From the NCBI GenBank assembly GCA_905339165.1, contig CAJPFH010000062.1, forward strand, positions 1 through 64,000: a stretch of 64,000 nucleotides of DNA, read 5' to 3'. The position numbers and the translations under genes are program-made. The notes below the pieces were generated by a model. It ran no database searches. It was not told where the DNA came from and saw only the letters and a list, made by a program, of their open reading frames with translations. Positions 52,505-61,144 of the stretch are shown one piece after another. This stretch comes from Flavobacteriales bacterium (lineage in GTDB: Bacteria > Bacteroidota > Bacteroidia > Flavobacteriales_E > Vicingaceae). Position 1 is the stretch's first letter; each line of letters begins with the position of its first letter.

Positions 52505-54625
52505 ATGAATCATTCAGGCAAAATAGGTTTCATTTTTCTCGTTCTTTTTTTACATTCATTTTGTGTTTTTTCAGAAGAAGGGATGTGGCTTCCGCACCTT
52601 CTAAAGCAATTAAACGAAGCCGATATGCAGGCCAAAGGAATGAAGATGACAGCTGAAGATATTTACAGCGTAAACAAAGGAAGTTTAAAAGATGCCGTGA
52701 TTTCTTTCGGTGGTTTTTGTACAGGAGAAATCATTTCAAACCAGGGCTTAATTCTTACGAATCATCATTGTGGTTTTAGGCAAATTCAGTATCACAGCAG
52801 CGTAGAAAAAGACTATATTACCCACGGCTTTTGGGCAATGACCCCAAACGAAGAACTACCATGTCCAGGCCTTACAGCTACATTTATTGTGCGAATAGAA
52901 AATGTTACCGATAAAATTTTAGAGGGCATTTTGGGTACTACCAGCGAAGAAGTTCGCCAAGCCAACATACAGAAAAAAATAGCAGAAGTGGGAGCAGAGG
53001 CTATTAAAAATACTCACTACGATTATGTGATTCGCCCTTTCTTTTACGGAAACGAATACTATATGTTTATTACCGAAACGTTTAAAGACGTACGAATGGT
53101 GGGAGCTCCTCCATCGTCTATCGGAAACTTTGGAAAAGACAGCGACAACTGGATGTGGCCAAGGCATACCGGAGATTTTTCTTTATTCAGAATATACGCC
53201 AATGCAGAAAATAAACCGGCAGAGTATGCCACCACCAATGTGCCGTTTACTCCCCGGCATTTTTTTCCGATAAATATGGAAACTCTTAAAGAGGGCGATT
53301 TTACGATGGTGTTCGGGTTCCCCGGAAGAACACAACAATACCTAACCTCTTATGCCGTAAAACAGCTCAAAGAAAATATAAATCCTACTCGCATAGAAAT
53401 AAGAAAAATCATTTTAGATAAATGGAGCGAGAATATGCGTTTAAGCGATGAAGTAAGAATTAAGTATGCGGCCAAATATGCCGGTAAAAGCAACTACTAT
53501 AAAAAATGGCAAGGCGAAAACAATGGGCTGGTTCGGCTGAATACGCTTGTTAAAAAAATAGAAATGGAAAATGCTTTTGCCAATAAAGTTGCCGGAAATA
53601 AAGAGTTAGAAAAACTTTTGCCCGATTTAAAAGAACATTACCTCGCCATAGAAAAACATACTTTAGCCCGCGAAGTGTACAGCGAAGCTATTTTAAGCGG
53701 AATAGAACTACTTACTTTATCAAATGTTTTTGTTCAATACCTTCAGTTGGGACCAAAAGCCGATATACAAAAATTAAAATCCTACATAGAAAAACATTTT
53801 AAGGATTTTGATTTAAAAACAGACAAGAAAGTAGCCTTGCCTCTGTTAAATCTATACTCCAAATGGAATAAAGATTTTTTACCCACTGCACTAAAACAAA
53901 AAAAAATAGAACTATTGGTAAACGAGCTGTACACCCAATCCGCTTTTACAAGCAAAGAGAAAACGCTTAAACTTCTTTCACACATCGAAAAAGGAAACAC
54001 AAGTAAAATAAAAAAAGATCCGGCCTACATATTAGCCTTTGAAATGGCAAATATTTATCAAAATAACATACAACCTGTGTGTAACCAAAACGAGTACAAA
54101 ATAGAATTACTATCTAGAAAATATATAAAGGCCCTGATTGAAAATCTTCCTGATTACCGCAAATATTACCCCGATGCAAATGGCACACTTCGTGTATCCT
54201 ATGGTATCATAGACGGATACGAGCCACGTGATGCAGTACAGTATTTGCCTTTTACCACCTTTGATGGAATGATGGAAAAATACATTCCAAATAACGAAGA
54301 ATTTGATTTACCCCCCAAAATGTTAGAATTGTACCAACACAAAGATTATGGGCCATATGCCGATAATGGGCAACTCATTATTTGTTTTGCAGCATCGAAC
54401 CATACTACCGGAGGAAATTCTGGAAGCCCCATTATCAATGCAAAGGGGCATTTGATTGGATTAAACTTTGACCGAAGCTGGGAAAGTACCATGAGTGATA
54501 TAGCCTACGATGCCACTATATGTCGAAACATCGGAGTAAACATTAAGTATGTACTCTTTGTAATTGATAAATTTGCAGGAGCCGGTTACCTAATAAATGA
54601 AATGAAACTTGTTAAAGAAAACTAA
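52505..54625 (+). CDS. S46 family dipeptidyl-peptidase, DPP11-like
   Basis: 706 residues, with a signal peptide (about 1-23). S46 peptidases are periplasmic dimeric dipeptidyl-peptidases of asaccharolytic Bacteroidota. Catalytic His is in TNHHC (87/88), Asp in TGDFSLFRIY, and Ser639 in GGNSGSP. The residue 18 positions after the serine, which decides specificity, is Arg657 (NFDRSWE). In Porphyromonas gingivalis Arg at this position marks DPP11, which cleaves after Asp/Glu, and Gly marks DPP7, which takes hydrophobic residues. The MORN-like protein gene follows after 4 bases. Confidence 0.95.
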   Translation: MNHSGKIGFIFLVLFLHSFCVFSEEGMWLPHLLKQLNEADMQAKGMKMTAEDIYSVNKGSLKDAVISFGGFCTGEIISNQGLILTNHHCGFRQIQYHSSVEKDYITHGFWAMTPNEELPCPGLTATFIVRIENVTDKILEGILGTTSEEVRQANIQKKIAEVGAEAIKNTHYDYVIRPFFYGNEYYMFITETFKDVRMVGAPPSSIGNFGKDSDNWMWPRHTGDFSLFRIYANAENKPAEYATTNVPFTPRHFFPINMETLKEGDFTMVFGFPGRTQQYLTSYAVKQLKENINPTRIEIRKIILDKWSENMRLSDEVRIKYAAKYAGKSNYYKKWQGENNGLVRLNTLVKKIEMENAFANKVAGNKELEKLLPDLKEHYLAIEKHTLAREVYSEAILSGIELLTLSNVFVQYLQLGPKADIQKLKSYIEKHFKDFDLKTDKKVALPLLNLYSKWNKDFLPTALKQKKIELLVNELYTQSAFTSKEKTLKLLSHIEKGNTSKIKKDPAYILAFEMANIYQNNIQPVCNQNEYKIELLSRKYIKALIENLPDYRKYYPDANGTLRVSYGIIDGYEPRDAVQYLPFTTFDGMMEKYIPNNEEFDLPPKMLELYQHKDYGPYADNGQLIICFAASNHTTGGNSGSPIINAKGHLIGLNFDRSWESTMSDIAYDATICRNIGVNIKYVLFVIDKFAGAGYLINEMKLVKEN

Positions 54626-54629
54626 AAAT

Positions 54630-55184
54630 ATGAAGGCCGCTCTATTCTCTCTTTTTATTATGTATTCATTAGGAATATTAGCTCAACAAGATGTTGAAAT
54701 AGTTTATAAAGACAAAAAATTTATGGTACAAGACGATATCTTGTATAACAATCATCAACCCATAGAAAACTGGCGATTTAAAGATAGTATATCCGATGGC
54801 AATTATGTGGTATATAGAGATGCTTCTAAAAAAACATTAATGATGAAAGGGCAATTAATTTCATCAAAAAAAGAAGGAATATGGAAATATTATAATAAAC
54901 AAGGTGTATTAGCTCGTGAACTCAATTATAAAAACAACAAACCCCATGGTGAAGAAAAATATTTTAACACAAAAAACAATAGCATTATGTTATTATACAC
55001 ATATTATGGAGGAATATTAGAGGGAAAATATTTTATAAAATACGGAAATGGTCAGCTTTGGGAAGAGGGAACTTATAAAAACGGGGTGCAAGAAGGAGAA
55101 TGGAAAATGTGGGATAGAGATGGAAAACAAATTCGAAGAAGAATTTTTAATAATGGTACTCTGGCTCTTCAGGAAGATTTTTAA
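54630..55184 (+). CDS. MORN-variant (YwqK-like) secreted protein
   Basis: 184 residues from the ATG at 54630 (MKAALFSLFIMYSLGI); the longer frame from the TTG at 54609 overlaps the S46 gene. Signal peptide ends ILAQ. The mature part holds about five MORN-variant repeats of the form G-x-W-x-x-Y-x-x-x-G-x-L (EGIWKYYNKQGV, GQLWEEGTYKNGVQEGEWKMW). The family is often named YwqK antitoxin by homology, but no toxin is present and this is a periplasmic or surface beta-repeat protein. Four bases after the S46 gene, so in its operon. Confidence 0.8.
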   Translation: MKAALFSLFIMYSLGILAQQDVEIVYKDKKFMVQDDILYNNHQPIENWRFKDSISDGNYVVYRDASKKTLMMKGQLISSKKEGIWKYYNKQGVLARELNYKNNKPHGEEKYFNTKNNSIMLLYTYYGGILEGKYFIKYGNGQLWEEGTYKNGVQEGEWKMWDRDGKQIRRRIFNNGTLALQEDF

Positions 55185-55195
55185 AAAATAATTCG

Positions 55196-56635
55196 GTGTT
55201 TACTGTAAAAAAAATAGGTTTACTGCTTGGAATTATTACAGCTAGCAGCATCTTTTATTTAGGAGCAAAAGAGAATTCTATTGCATACAAATCTCTTGCA
55301 GTTGCAAGCCTAATGATTATTTGGTGGGTAACCGAAGCTTTGCCTATTTTCCTTACATCCTTACTTCCAATTATCTTATTTCCTCTTTTAGGAATTAATG
55401 AAATAAAAGAAACGGCCTCGCATTACGCAAACCCAGTCATCTACCTTTTTATGGGCGGATTTATGATTGCTATTGCTATGGAAAAATGGAATTTGCACAA
55501 GCGAATAGCACTTTCTATTATTCGTTATACCGGCACCAATGCCAATAGCATCATTTTTGGATTTATGCTTTCTACCTACTTTTTAAGCATGTGGCTAAGC
55601 AACACCGCTACTGCTGTAATGATGCTTCCCATTGGCGTATCTATTGTTAATCTTTGCATAAACGAATCGAACTGCAATACCAAAAGTGCCCGGAACTTTG
55701 CTATTTGTATGATGTTAGGTATTGCCTACGGAGCTAACATTGGAGGAATTGCCACACTCATTGGAACGCCTCCTAATTTGGTTCTATTGGCGTATATTAG
55801 AGAGATGTATAATTACGAAATTAGTTTTACCGATTGGCTTATTTTTGGTATACCACTCTCGTTTGCTCTTTTATATCTTACGTATCTTCTTAGTATAAAA
55901 ATAATGTTTCCCAATACTTTGGGAATCATAAGCGGATCTTCAGATATCATAGAGAATGAGATGAAGAAACTGGGAGTCTTTTCTGTTCAGGAAAAAAGGG
56001 TATTATCCATTTTTATTTTTACCGCTTTATTGTGGATTTTGCGTGAACAAATAAATAAAATTGAGTTTTTAGAATCGCTGAACGACTCAATGATTGCATT
56101 GATTGGGGCGTTTTTACTTTTTATGATTCCGGCTGATAAAGAAAAAAAGATGCTTCTTATATGGGAAGATATGTCGCGTTTGCCTTGGGGTATTTTATTA
56201 CTCTTTGGGGGGGGGTTATCGTTAGCATCGGGTATGGAAAAAGCCGGAGTGTTAGATCATATCGGAACATGGGTTACCCACTTAAATTTAAGTCACGCAT
56301 TTCTAATGATGATTCTACTTACAGGCATTGCCTTATTTCTAACTGAAGTAATGTCGAATGTAGCACTGGCTACAGTATTTATACCCGTTGTATGCATTAT
56401 TGCGGAAGGTATGGGCAAAAATGTTCTTTATCTTTCGGTTCCGGTTACTATAGCCTCTAGTTGTGCTTTTATGCTGCCCATGTCTACCCCTCCAAATGCT
56501 ATTGTGTTTGGAAGTGGGCACTTGAAAATTGCCGATATGGCCAAAGCCGGACTTGTATTAAATATTCTTTCTATAATACTAATTACTCTTGTAGCTTATT
56601 TTATATTACCCATAGATTTTAGTTTCGAACCTTAA
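55196..56635 (+). CDS. DASS-family (SLC13) sodium/anion symporter
   Basis: 479 residues from the GTG at 55196; the first helix begins shortly after. About 11-12 transmembrane helices. The two SNT-type motifs are present: LSNTATAVMMLPIG (about 140) with LIGTPPNLVLL (about 190), and SNVALATVF (about 388) with MSTPPNAIVFGSGHL (about 428). Such carriers import dicarboxylates, tricarboxylates or sulfate with Na+. It follows the MORN-like gene by 11 bases. It contains a run of nine G (56207-56215) coding Gly338-340. The stop is shared with the convergent gene in a TTAA. Confidence 0.92.
   Translation: MFTVKKIGLLLGIITASSIFYLGAKENSIAYKSLAVASLMIIWWVTEALPIFLTSLLPIILFPLLGINEIKETASHYANPVIYLFMGGFMIAIAMEKWNLHKRIALSIIRYTGTNANSIIFGFMLSTYFLSMWLSNTATAVMMLPIGVSIVNLCINESNCNTKSARNFAICMMLGIAYGANIGGIATLIGTPPNLVLLAYIREMYNYEISFTDWLIFGIPLSFALLYLTYLLSIKIMFPNTLGIISGSSDIIENEMKKLGVFSVQEKRVLSIFIFTALLWILREQINKIEFLESLNDSMIALIGAFLLFMIPADKEKKMLLIWEDMSRLPWGILLLFGGGLSLASGMEKAGVLDHIGTWVTHLNLSHAFLMMILLTGIALFLTEVMSNVALATVFIPVVCIIAEGMGKNVLYLSVPVTIASSCAFMLPMSTPPNAIVFGSGHLKIADMAKAGLVLNILSIILITLVAYFILPIDFSFEP
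56207..56215 (+). repeat. Homopolymeric G9 tract inside the DASS transporter gene
   Basis: Nine consecutive G in an AT-rich gene, in frame as three Gly codons. It is the longest G run noticed in the window; a run of seven occurs in the PorP gene (48858-48864) and another in the glycine-rich protein gene. Such tracts are candidates for slipped-strand frameshifting. Confidence 0.85.
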
Positions 56636-58215
56636 TCGGCTTTGCCATCACTGTATTTTACTTCTTTCAGAATATTGCCGTTTATATCGGCCCATTTACT
56701 TTTACCGTTTCTAAGGCCATTTTTTATTTTAAACTCGAATCGGGTTTTGTTATTTGGCCAAAGTACAATGTAATCTCCTTTAAACGGAACTTTTGATGGT
56801 AATTCACTAAATGTTTCTTTGGTTACAACACCGTTGGAGTAAACCGCTTCCCACAACACCGATGGGTTGTAAAAATATTGCCAAACACCATCTTTAATGT
56901 TTTTGGTATAGTAACCACTTTCTATTATTTTTCCTTTACAGGTTTTTTCGTATGCTCCGGTTAAAGGTAAGGTAGATTTATATTTGGAAAAATGAGTTAA
57001 TAAATCATTAGGCCATTTGCCTGCATAAACATAAACGCTGTTCAATAAGGTGTCGCCAATGGTTTCAGATACGCTAATGGAATAAGGAGAAACCGATTTT
57101 TCTCCACCTGTTAAGGAGTATTCTCCAATTACTTCTGTGCCTAAAGGGTTATATATTTTGTAACTGATTAGCTTATCGTTTTCAAATAAAGAAGCGGTTT
57201 GCATAATTCCGGAGGAATTAAACTGAGTACTTTCTCCGTTTAATTTTCCGTTTACATATTTTTCTTCTTTTATTTTCTTTTGGTTTTTATCGTATTCAAT
57301 CCATATTCCGTCTATTACTCCATTCTTATAACTACCTTCTTGAATAAGTTGGCCGGCCATATTTTTGTACACTACTTTTCCTACTAGTTTGTCATCAAAA
57401 TAATTTGCCTCGCGAATGGCATTCATTTCTTTCACTCTTTCCATCCATTTTCCCATCTTCATTCCTTCGGAATAATCACCTTCGGAAACAACTCCCAAAT
57501 CGTCTTTTGAAATATATTTCCCGTTCAACTTCCCATAGTGGTAAAATGCATCGATTTGCGTAGCAGTTTTTTTTCCCTTTTCGTAAGCAAAATACTGAAT
57601 CCATTTTCCTTCTAGCACACCTTTATCATATCGTATTTCTCGCATTACTTCGGGCTTGTTTACATCGCTAAGCAAATCGTACTCTTTCCAAAGCATGTCC
57701 TTTTTGTCATCGCGGTAGGTGCCTTCCAAATTCAAACGGCCGTTTATATAATGTTTCCATAAACCATTTTTTAGGCCGTTTTGAAATGTCCCTTCTTCTA
57801 CAAGGGTTAATAACGTATCGTTACCGGATGAAGAGGTTTTGAACGTATATTTTTTAAAATCACCCTCGGGTTTATGGTTTAAATAGTTTCCCTTTTCTAG
57901 GGTATCGTTTCTTATTAAATAGTACGAGCCATGATACAATCCAAATGAATAATGATACATTGCATAAACTTCTTTAAAAGGATTGTTTTTATAAAAAAAC
58001 CATAATCCTTCTTTTGCTCCATTGTGGTTGTTACCCGCTGAATGTAAGTTTTTTGTCCCTTCGTAATAAAACCGGGCTTGGCCGTGTAGTGTTCCGTTGC
58101 TATAGGTTTGCTCACTCAGTAAATTTCCTTTATCATCGTATTCCATTACTACGCCATGTTGTGCGTACACTACAAATGCGGATAAAATAAAAAGAAACGT
58201 TAACACATTTTTCAT
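56632..58215 (-). CDS. Long MORN-variant (YwqK-like) secreted protein
   Basis: 527 residues with a signal peptide (1-18, ending VYAQ). Made almost entirely of MORN-variant repeats, with motifs such as GVVMEYDDKGNLLSEQTYSNG, KEGLWFFYKNN, NGLWKHYINGR and GIWIEYDKNQ, interrupted at about 350-420 by a short non-repeat stretch. Exported; likely a periplasmic or surface structural repeat protein of unknown role. Convergent with the DASS transporter with a shared TTAA stop (56632-56635). Same repeat family as the smaller protein at 54630-55184. Confidence 0.8.
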   Translation of the reverse strand: MKNVLTFLFILSAFVVYAQHGVVMEYDDKGNLLSEQTYSNGTLHGQARFYYEGTKNLHSAGNNHNGAKEGLWFFYKNNPFKEVYAMYHYSFGLYHGSYYLIRNDTLEKGNYLNHKPEGDFKKYTFKTSSSGNDTLLTLVEEGTFQNGLKNGLWKHYINGRLNLEGTYRDDKKDMLWKEYDLLSDVNKPEVMREIRYDKGVLEGKWIQYFAYEKGKKTATQIDAFYHYGKLNGKYISKDDLGVVSEGDYSEGMKMGKWMERVKEMNAIREANYFDDKLVGKVVYKNMAGQLIQEGSYKNGVIDGIWIEYDKNQKKIKEEKYVNGKLNGESTQFNSSGIMQTASLFENDKLISYKIYNPLGTEVIGEYSLTGGEKSVSPYSISVSETIGDTLLNSVYVYAGKWPNDLLTHFSKYKSTLPLTGAYEKTCKGKIIESGYYTKNIKDGVWQYFYNPSVLWEAVYSNGVVTKETFSELPSKVPFKGDYIVLWPNNKTRFEFKIKNGLRNGKSKWADINGNILKEVKYSDGKAD

Positions 58216-58335
58216 ACACGGATTTTAAAAATTATCTTCTAAAGGTATACATTTTATCGCAAAATCAGAGAAAACGTAGAAATTAAAAAAATATTTTACA
58301 AGCAATAAGGTGAAATGAAATGGGTTTAAAGAGGT

Positions 58336-59619
58336 ATGAAAAAACTGCTTTTCATATTTCTGCTTGCATTATGCACTTCGGAATATTCGGTTGCCCAGTT
58401 AACGTATCAGCACGATGTATATTTTGAAAATCACTCATCTTTACTTTCTGATAATAATAAAAAAACAATAGAACAGATATATAAAAAAATACCGGGCAAT
58501 GCTACTCAAAAAATAAATCCACTAGGAAAAAACGAATTCAAAGGAAATAAGTTTTTAACCGAAATAAATTATACAAGGGCATGGAATATAATGCAATTTT
58601 TAAAAACAATTATGTCCTCTAATACAAGCCTTTTTGTAGATACCTTCATCAATCAAAATTCGGGTACACCGTTTTATGGTGTACTCATTAAAAAAGCCCC
58701 TATTGAATTAGAACCCAACTATTCTGAATTGAAAAAATTATACAGAAAAAACAAACGAACATTCTATATAAATCCAACTCAAAACGAAACCATAACCGGA
58801 ATAGAAGGCACCGTAATTACTTTTTTTGCCAACACTATGCAATGCAATGATGGAAAGGATGTTAAAGGAACTGTAGAAATTTCTTTAACCGAATATTATA
58901 CTATGGCCGATATGGTAAAAGCACAATTAAATACAGTATCAGGCCCACTGCTGCTGGAATCTGGAGGAATGATTTTGATTAAAGCAACCTGTTCATCGTG
59001 CAGAGAAAAAGAGGTAAAAATAAAAGATGGGGATTTTTATAAAATAGCCTTTCCAACTGAAAAAATAAAGCCAGGCATGGGCTTGTTTACCGGAAATATT
59101 GATGTAAATAAAAACCTAATAGACTGGCAGGCTGCAGAATTCATAGAAGATGAAATAGATTTATTTGAAAGCGAATCTACAAACGAAGAGGACTATATAT
59201 TGTCTGAAGATCCTGAAACGGGTGAGCTAATAGAAGTGATTCGTACAAAGGAAGAAAAGCAATTATACCATACTTTAAACAGCAAAAGTTTTGGATGGAT
59301 AAATTGCGATAGATTTATCGATACTCCTATTCCTAGTGCACTGGCAAGTACCGTCCATTCGCCTGTAAAACAGAATCATGTAGTGTTGGTTTTTAATCAA
59401 CTTAAATCGGTACTGGAATTATACCCCGATGAAAACGGAAATTATTCAGCCCAAAACCTTCCGTATGGCGAAAAAGCAACTCTTTTCTCGTACAGTATAG
59501 CAAATGGCAAAACCTACTTCGGAAAAAAAGAAATTACCATAGGAATACAGCACTCGGTAGAAATTCATTTGGAAGAGAATCCATTTGAATCGTTTCAACA
59601 TTTTCTTTCCACACTATAA
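58336..59619 (+). CDS. Secreted protein with divergent OmpA-like start and ZU5-like domain
   Basis: 427 residues with a signal peptide (1-21). The segment after it (DVYFENHSSLLSDNNKKTIEQI, then NYTRAWNIMQFLK) resembles a degenerate OmpA-type peptidoglycan-binding domain. The middle region (about 155-240: TGIEGTVITFFANTMQC, KGTVEISLTEYYTMADM, LLESGGMILIKATC) matches a ZU5-like beta-sandwich found in Bacteroidota envelope proteins. Then comes an acidic linker (about 270-310, ESTNEEDYILSEDPETGE) and a C-terminal Ig-like part. Function unknown. Standalone, divergent from the long MORN-like protein across a 120-base gap with no obvious promoter match. Confidence 0.65.
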   Translation: MKKLLFIFLLALCTSEYSVAQLTYQHDVYFENHSSLLSDNNKKTIEQIYKKIPGNATQKINPLGKNEFKGNKFLTEINYTRAWNIMQFLKTIMSSNTSLFVDTFINQNSGTPFYGVLIKKAPIELEPNYSELKKLYRKNKRTFYINPTQNETITGIEGTVITFFANTMQCNDGKDVKGTVEISLTEYYTMADMVKAQLNTVSGPLLLESGGMILIKATCSSCREKEVKIKDGDFYKIAFPTEKIKPGMGLFTGNIDVNKNLIDWQAAEFIEDEIDLFESESTNEEDYILSEDPETGELIEVIRTKEEKQLYHTLNSKSFGWINCDRFIDTPIPSALASTVHSPVKQNHVVLVFNQLKSVLELYPDENGNYSAQNLPYGEKATLFSYSIANGKTYFGKKEITIGIQHSVEIHLEENPFESFQHFLSTL

Positions 59620-59694
59620 TTTTGTACTCTTAACAACTCAATGCCCCCTTTTTTATAAACAAAAAAAACTCCCATATAATCCCTTCAATTTTAT

Positions 59695-59702
59695 TACTTT
59701 TG
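59695..59702 (+). promoter_or_regulatory. Candidate -7 promoter element for the TPR-aroE operon
   Basis: TACTTTTG, a full TAnnTTTG match, ends 17 bases before the ATG at 59720. It supports that ATG over the upstream ATG at 59585, which lies in the preceding gene. Confidence 0.5.
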
Positions 59703-59719
59703 CATACCGAGTAAAAAAT

Positions 59720-61144
59720 ATGAGCGAAGATCAAGAATGGTTTGAAAACGAAGAACTTGCTTCTTCTGTAAGCAAATTCGAAGAAATGCTCCGAAATAAT
59801 ACTCATTACTTCTTTGATATAGAAGAGTTTGAGAATTTGGTCGATTTTTATATCGAAACCAATAACACCACCAAAGCACTAAAGGTGGTTAATTATGCAA
59901 AAGAACAACACCCCTTTTCTACCGAAATAACTATTAGGCATGCACAAGTACTAGCTGCGGCACACAAACCACAGCAGGCATTGGAAATATTAACCTCGGT
60001 TGAATCCCTTATAAGTGGAGATACCGATTTTTATTTTACCAAAGCAACTATTTACAGTCAACTCAGAATGTCGCAAAAAGCGATAGATAACTTTAAAAAA
60101 GCGTTAGAATTTGCAGACCATAACGAAGACAAAGAAGACGTATTAATTAGTATCGCCTTTGAATACGAGAATTTATCGGAATTTAACAAGGCGGTAGAAT
60201 ATCTGAAAAAGACCCTAACCATTAACCCAAACAATGAAACAGCCCTTTATGAAATAGTTTTTTGTTACGAAGTATTAGGTCAATTAGAAAGTTGTATAGA
60301 TTATTTCAATCATTTTATTGATGAACACCCATATTCGTACAATGCATGGTATAATCTCGGCATATCGTACAACCACATTGGCTTGTACGAAAAATCACTA
60401 GGAGCATTCGAATATGCCCTTACCATTCAGGAAGAATTTCCTGCAGCCCACTACAGTAAAGCCAGTACATTAGTAAGTTTAGCAAGGTACGAAGAGGCCA
60501 TCGAGTCTTTTAAAGAAACCATGAAATACGAAGAACCCGATGCGTTATGTTTCTATAATATTGGCGAGTGCTACGAAAAACTAGAAGATTACAACAATGC
60601 TTTAGGTTATTACCAGCGAGCCACCAAACTAGATCCCTACTTTGGTGATGCTTGGATGGGAATGGCATACGTTTATAACCAAACAAATCGTTTGTATGCC
60701 GCGGCTCATTACATAGAGAAAGCTGTAGAAATAGAAAATAAAAACGAAGATTATCTTTATTTGTATGCCGATATAAAACGCAATTTAGGTTTTATTGAAG
60801 AAGCCATTGAAGCATACAAAACCGTTATACAACTTGCTCCCGATAACGAATCGGCTTATATAGACTTAACCGAAGCCTATATGCAGCAAAACGAACACGA
60901 TTTAGCATTAGAAACCATAACCGAAGCTGTACAACTTTTTACAGAATCATCAACCATATTATATAAACTTGCATGGGTGCTAATAGAATTACGATTTTTA
61001 AACGAAGCCCTCCTTGCATTTGAAAAAGCCATAGAGATAAGATTTGGCGAACACAAAGAGTTTTTAACGTATTGTCCAAAAGCAGCCTCACACGAAGGAA
61101 TTATAAGTTTAATAGAAAAACACAACCCCTCTAATGATATATAA
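59720..61144 (+). CDS. Tetratricopeptide repeat protein
   Basis: 474 residues from the ATG at 59720 (MSEDQEWFENEELASSVSK); a longer frame starts inside the previous gene. No signal peptide. From about residue 55 it consists of tandem TPRs (for example ALYEIVFCYEVLGQ, NAWYNLGISYNHIGLYEKSLG, CFYNIGECYEKLEDYNNALGY), a cytoplasmic protein-protein scaffold. First gene of an operon with phosphosulfolactate synthase, rhodanese, DUF368 and aroE; its last 11 bases overlap the next gene. A TPR gene in this position recurs in Bacteroidota, as far as I recall. Confidence 0.9.
   Translation: MSEDQEWFENEELASSVSKFEEMLRNNTHYFFDIEEFENLVDFYIETNNTTKALKVVNYAKEQHPFSTEITIRHAQVLAAAHKPQQALEILTSVESLISGDTDFYFTKATIYSQLRMSQKAIDNFKKALEFADHNEDKEDVLISIAFEYENLSEFNKAVEYLKKTLTINPNNETALYEIVFCYEVLGQLESCIDYFNHFIDEHPYSYNAWYNLGISYNHIGLYEKSLGAFEYALTIQEEFPAAHYSKASTLVSLARYEEAIESFKETMKYEEPDALCFYNIGECYEKLEDYNNALGYYQRATKLDPYFGDAWMGMAYVYNQTNRLYAAAHYIEKAVEIENKNEDYLYLYADIKRNLGFIEEAIEAYKTVIQLAPDNESAYIDLTEAYMQQNEHDLALETITEAVQLFTESSTILYKLAWVLIELRFLNEALLAFEKAIEIRFGEHKEFLTYCPKAASHEGIISLIEKHNPSNDI

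Noticed and set aside
54630-55184. 'YwqK antitoxin' label suggesting a toxin-antitoxin system
   Set aside because: No toxin gene adjoins, and the protein is exported with MORN repeats.
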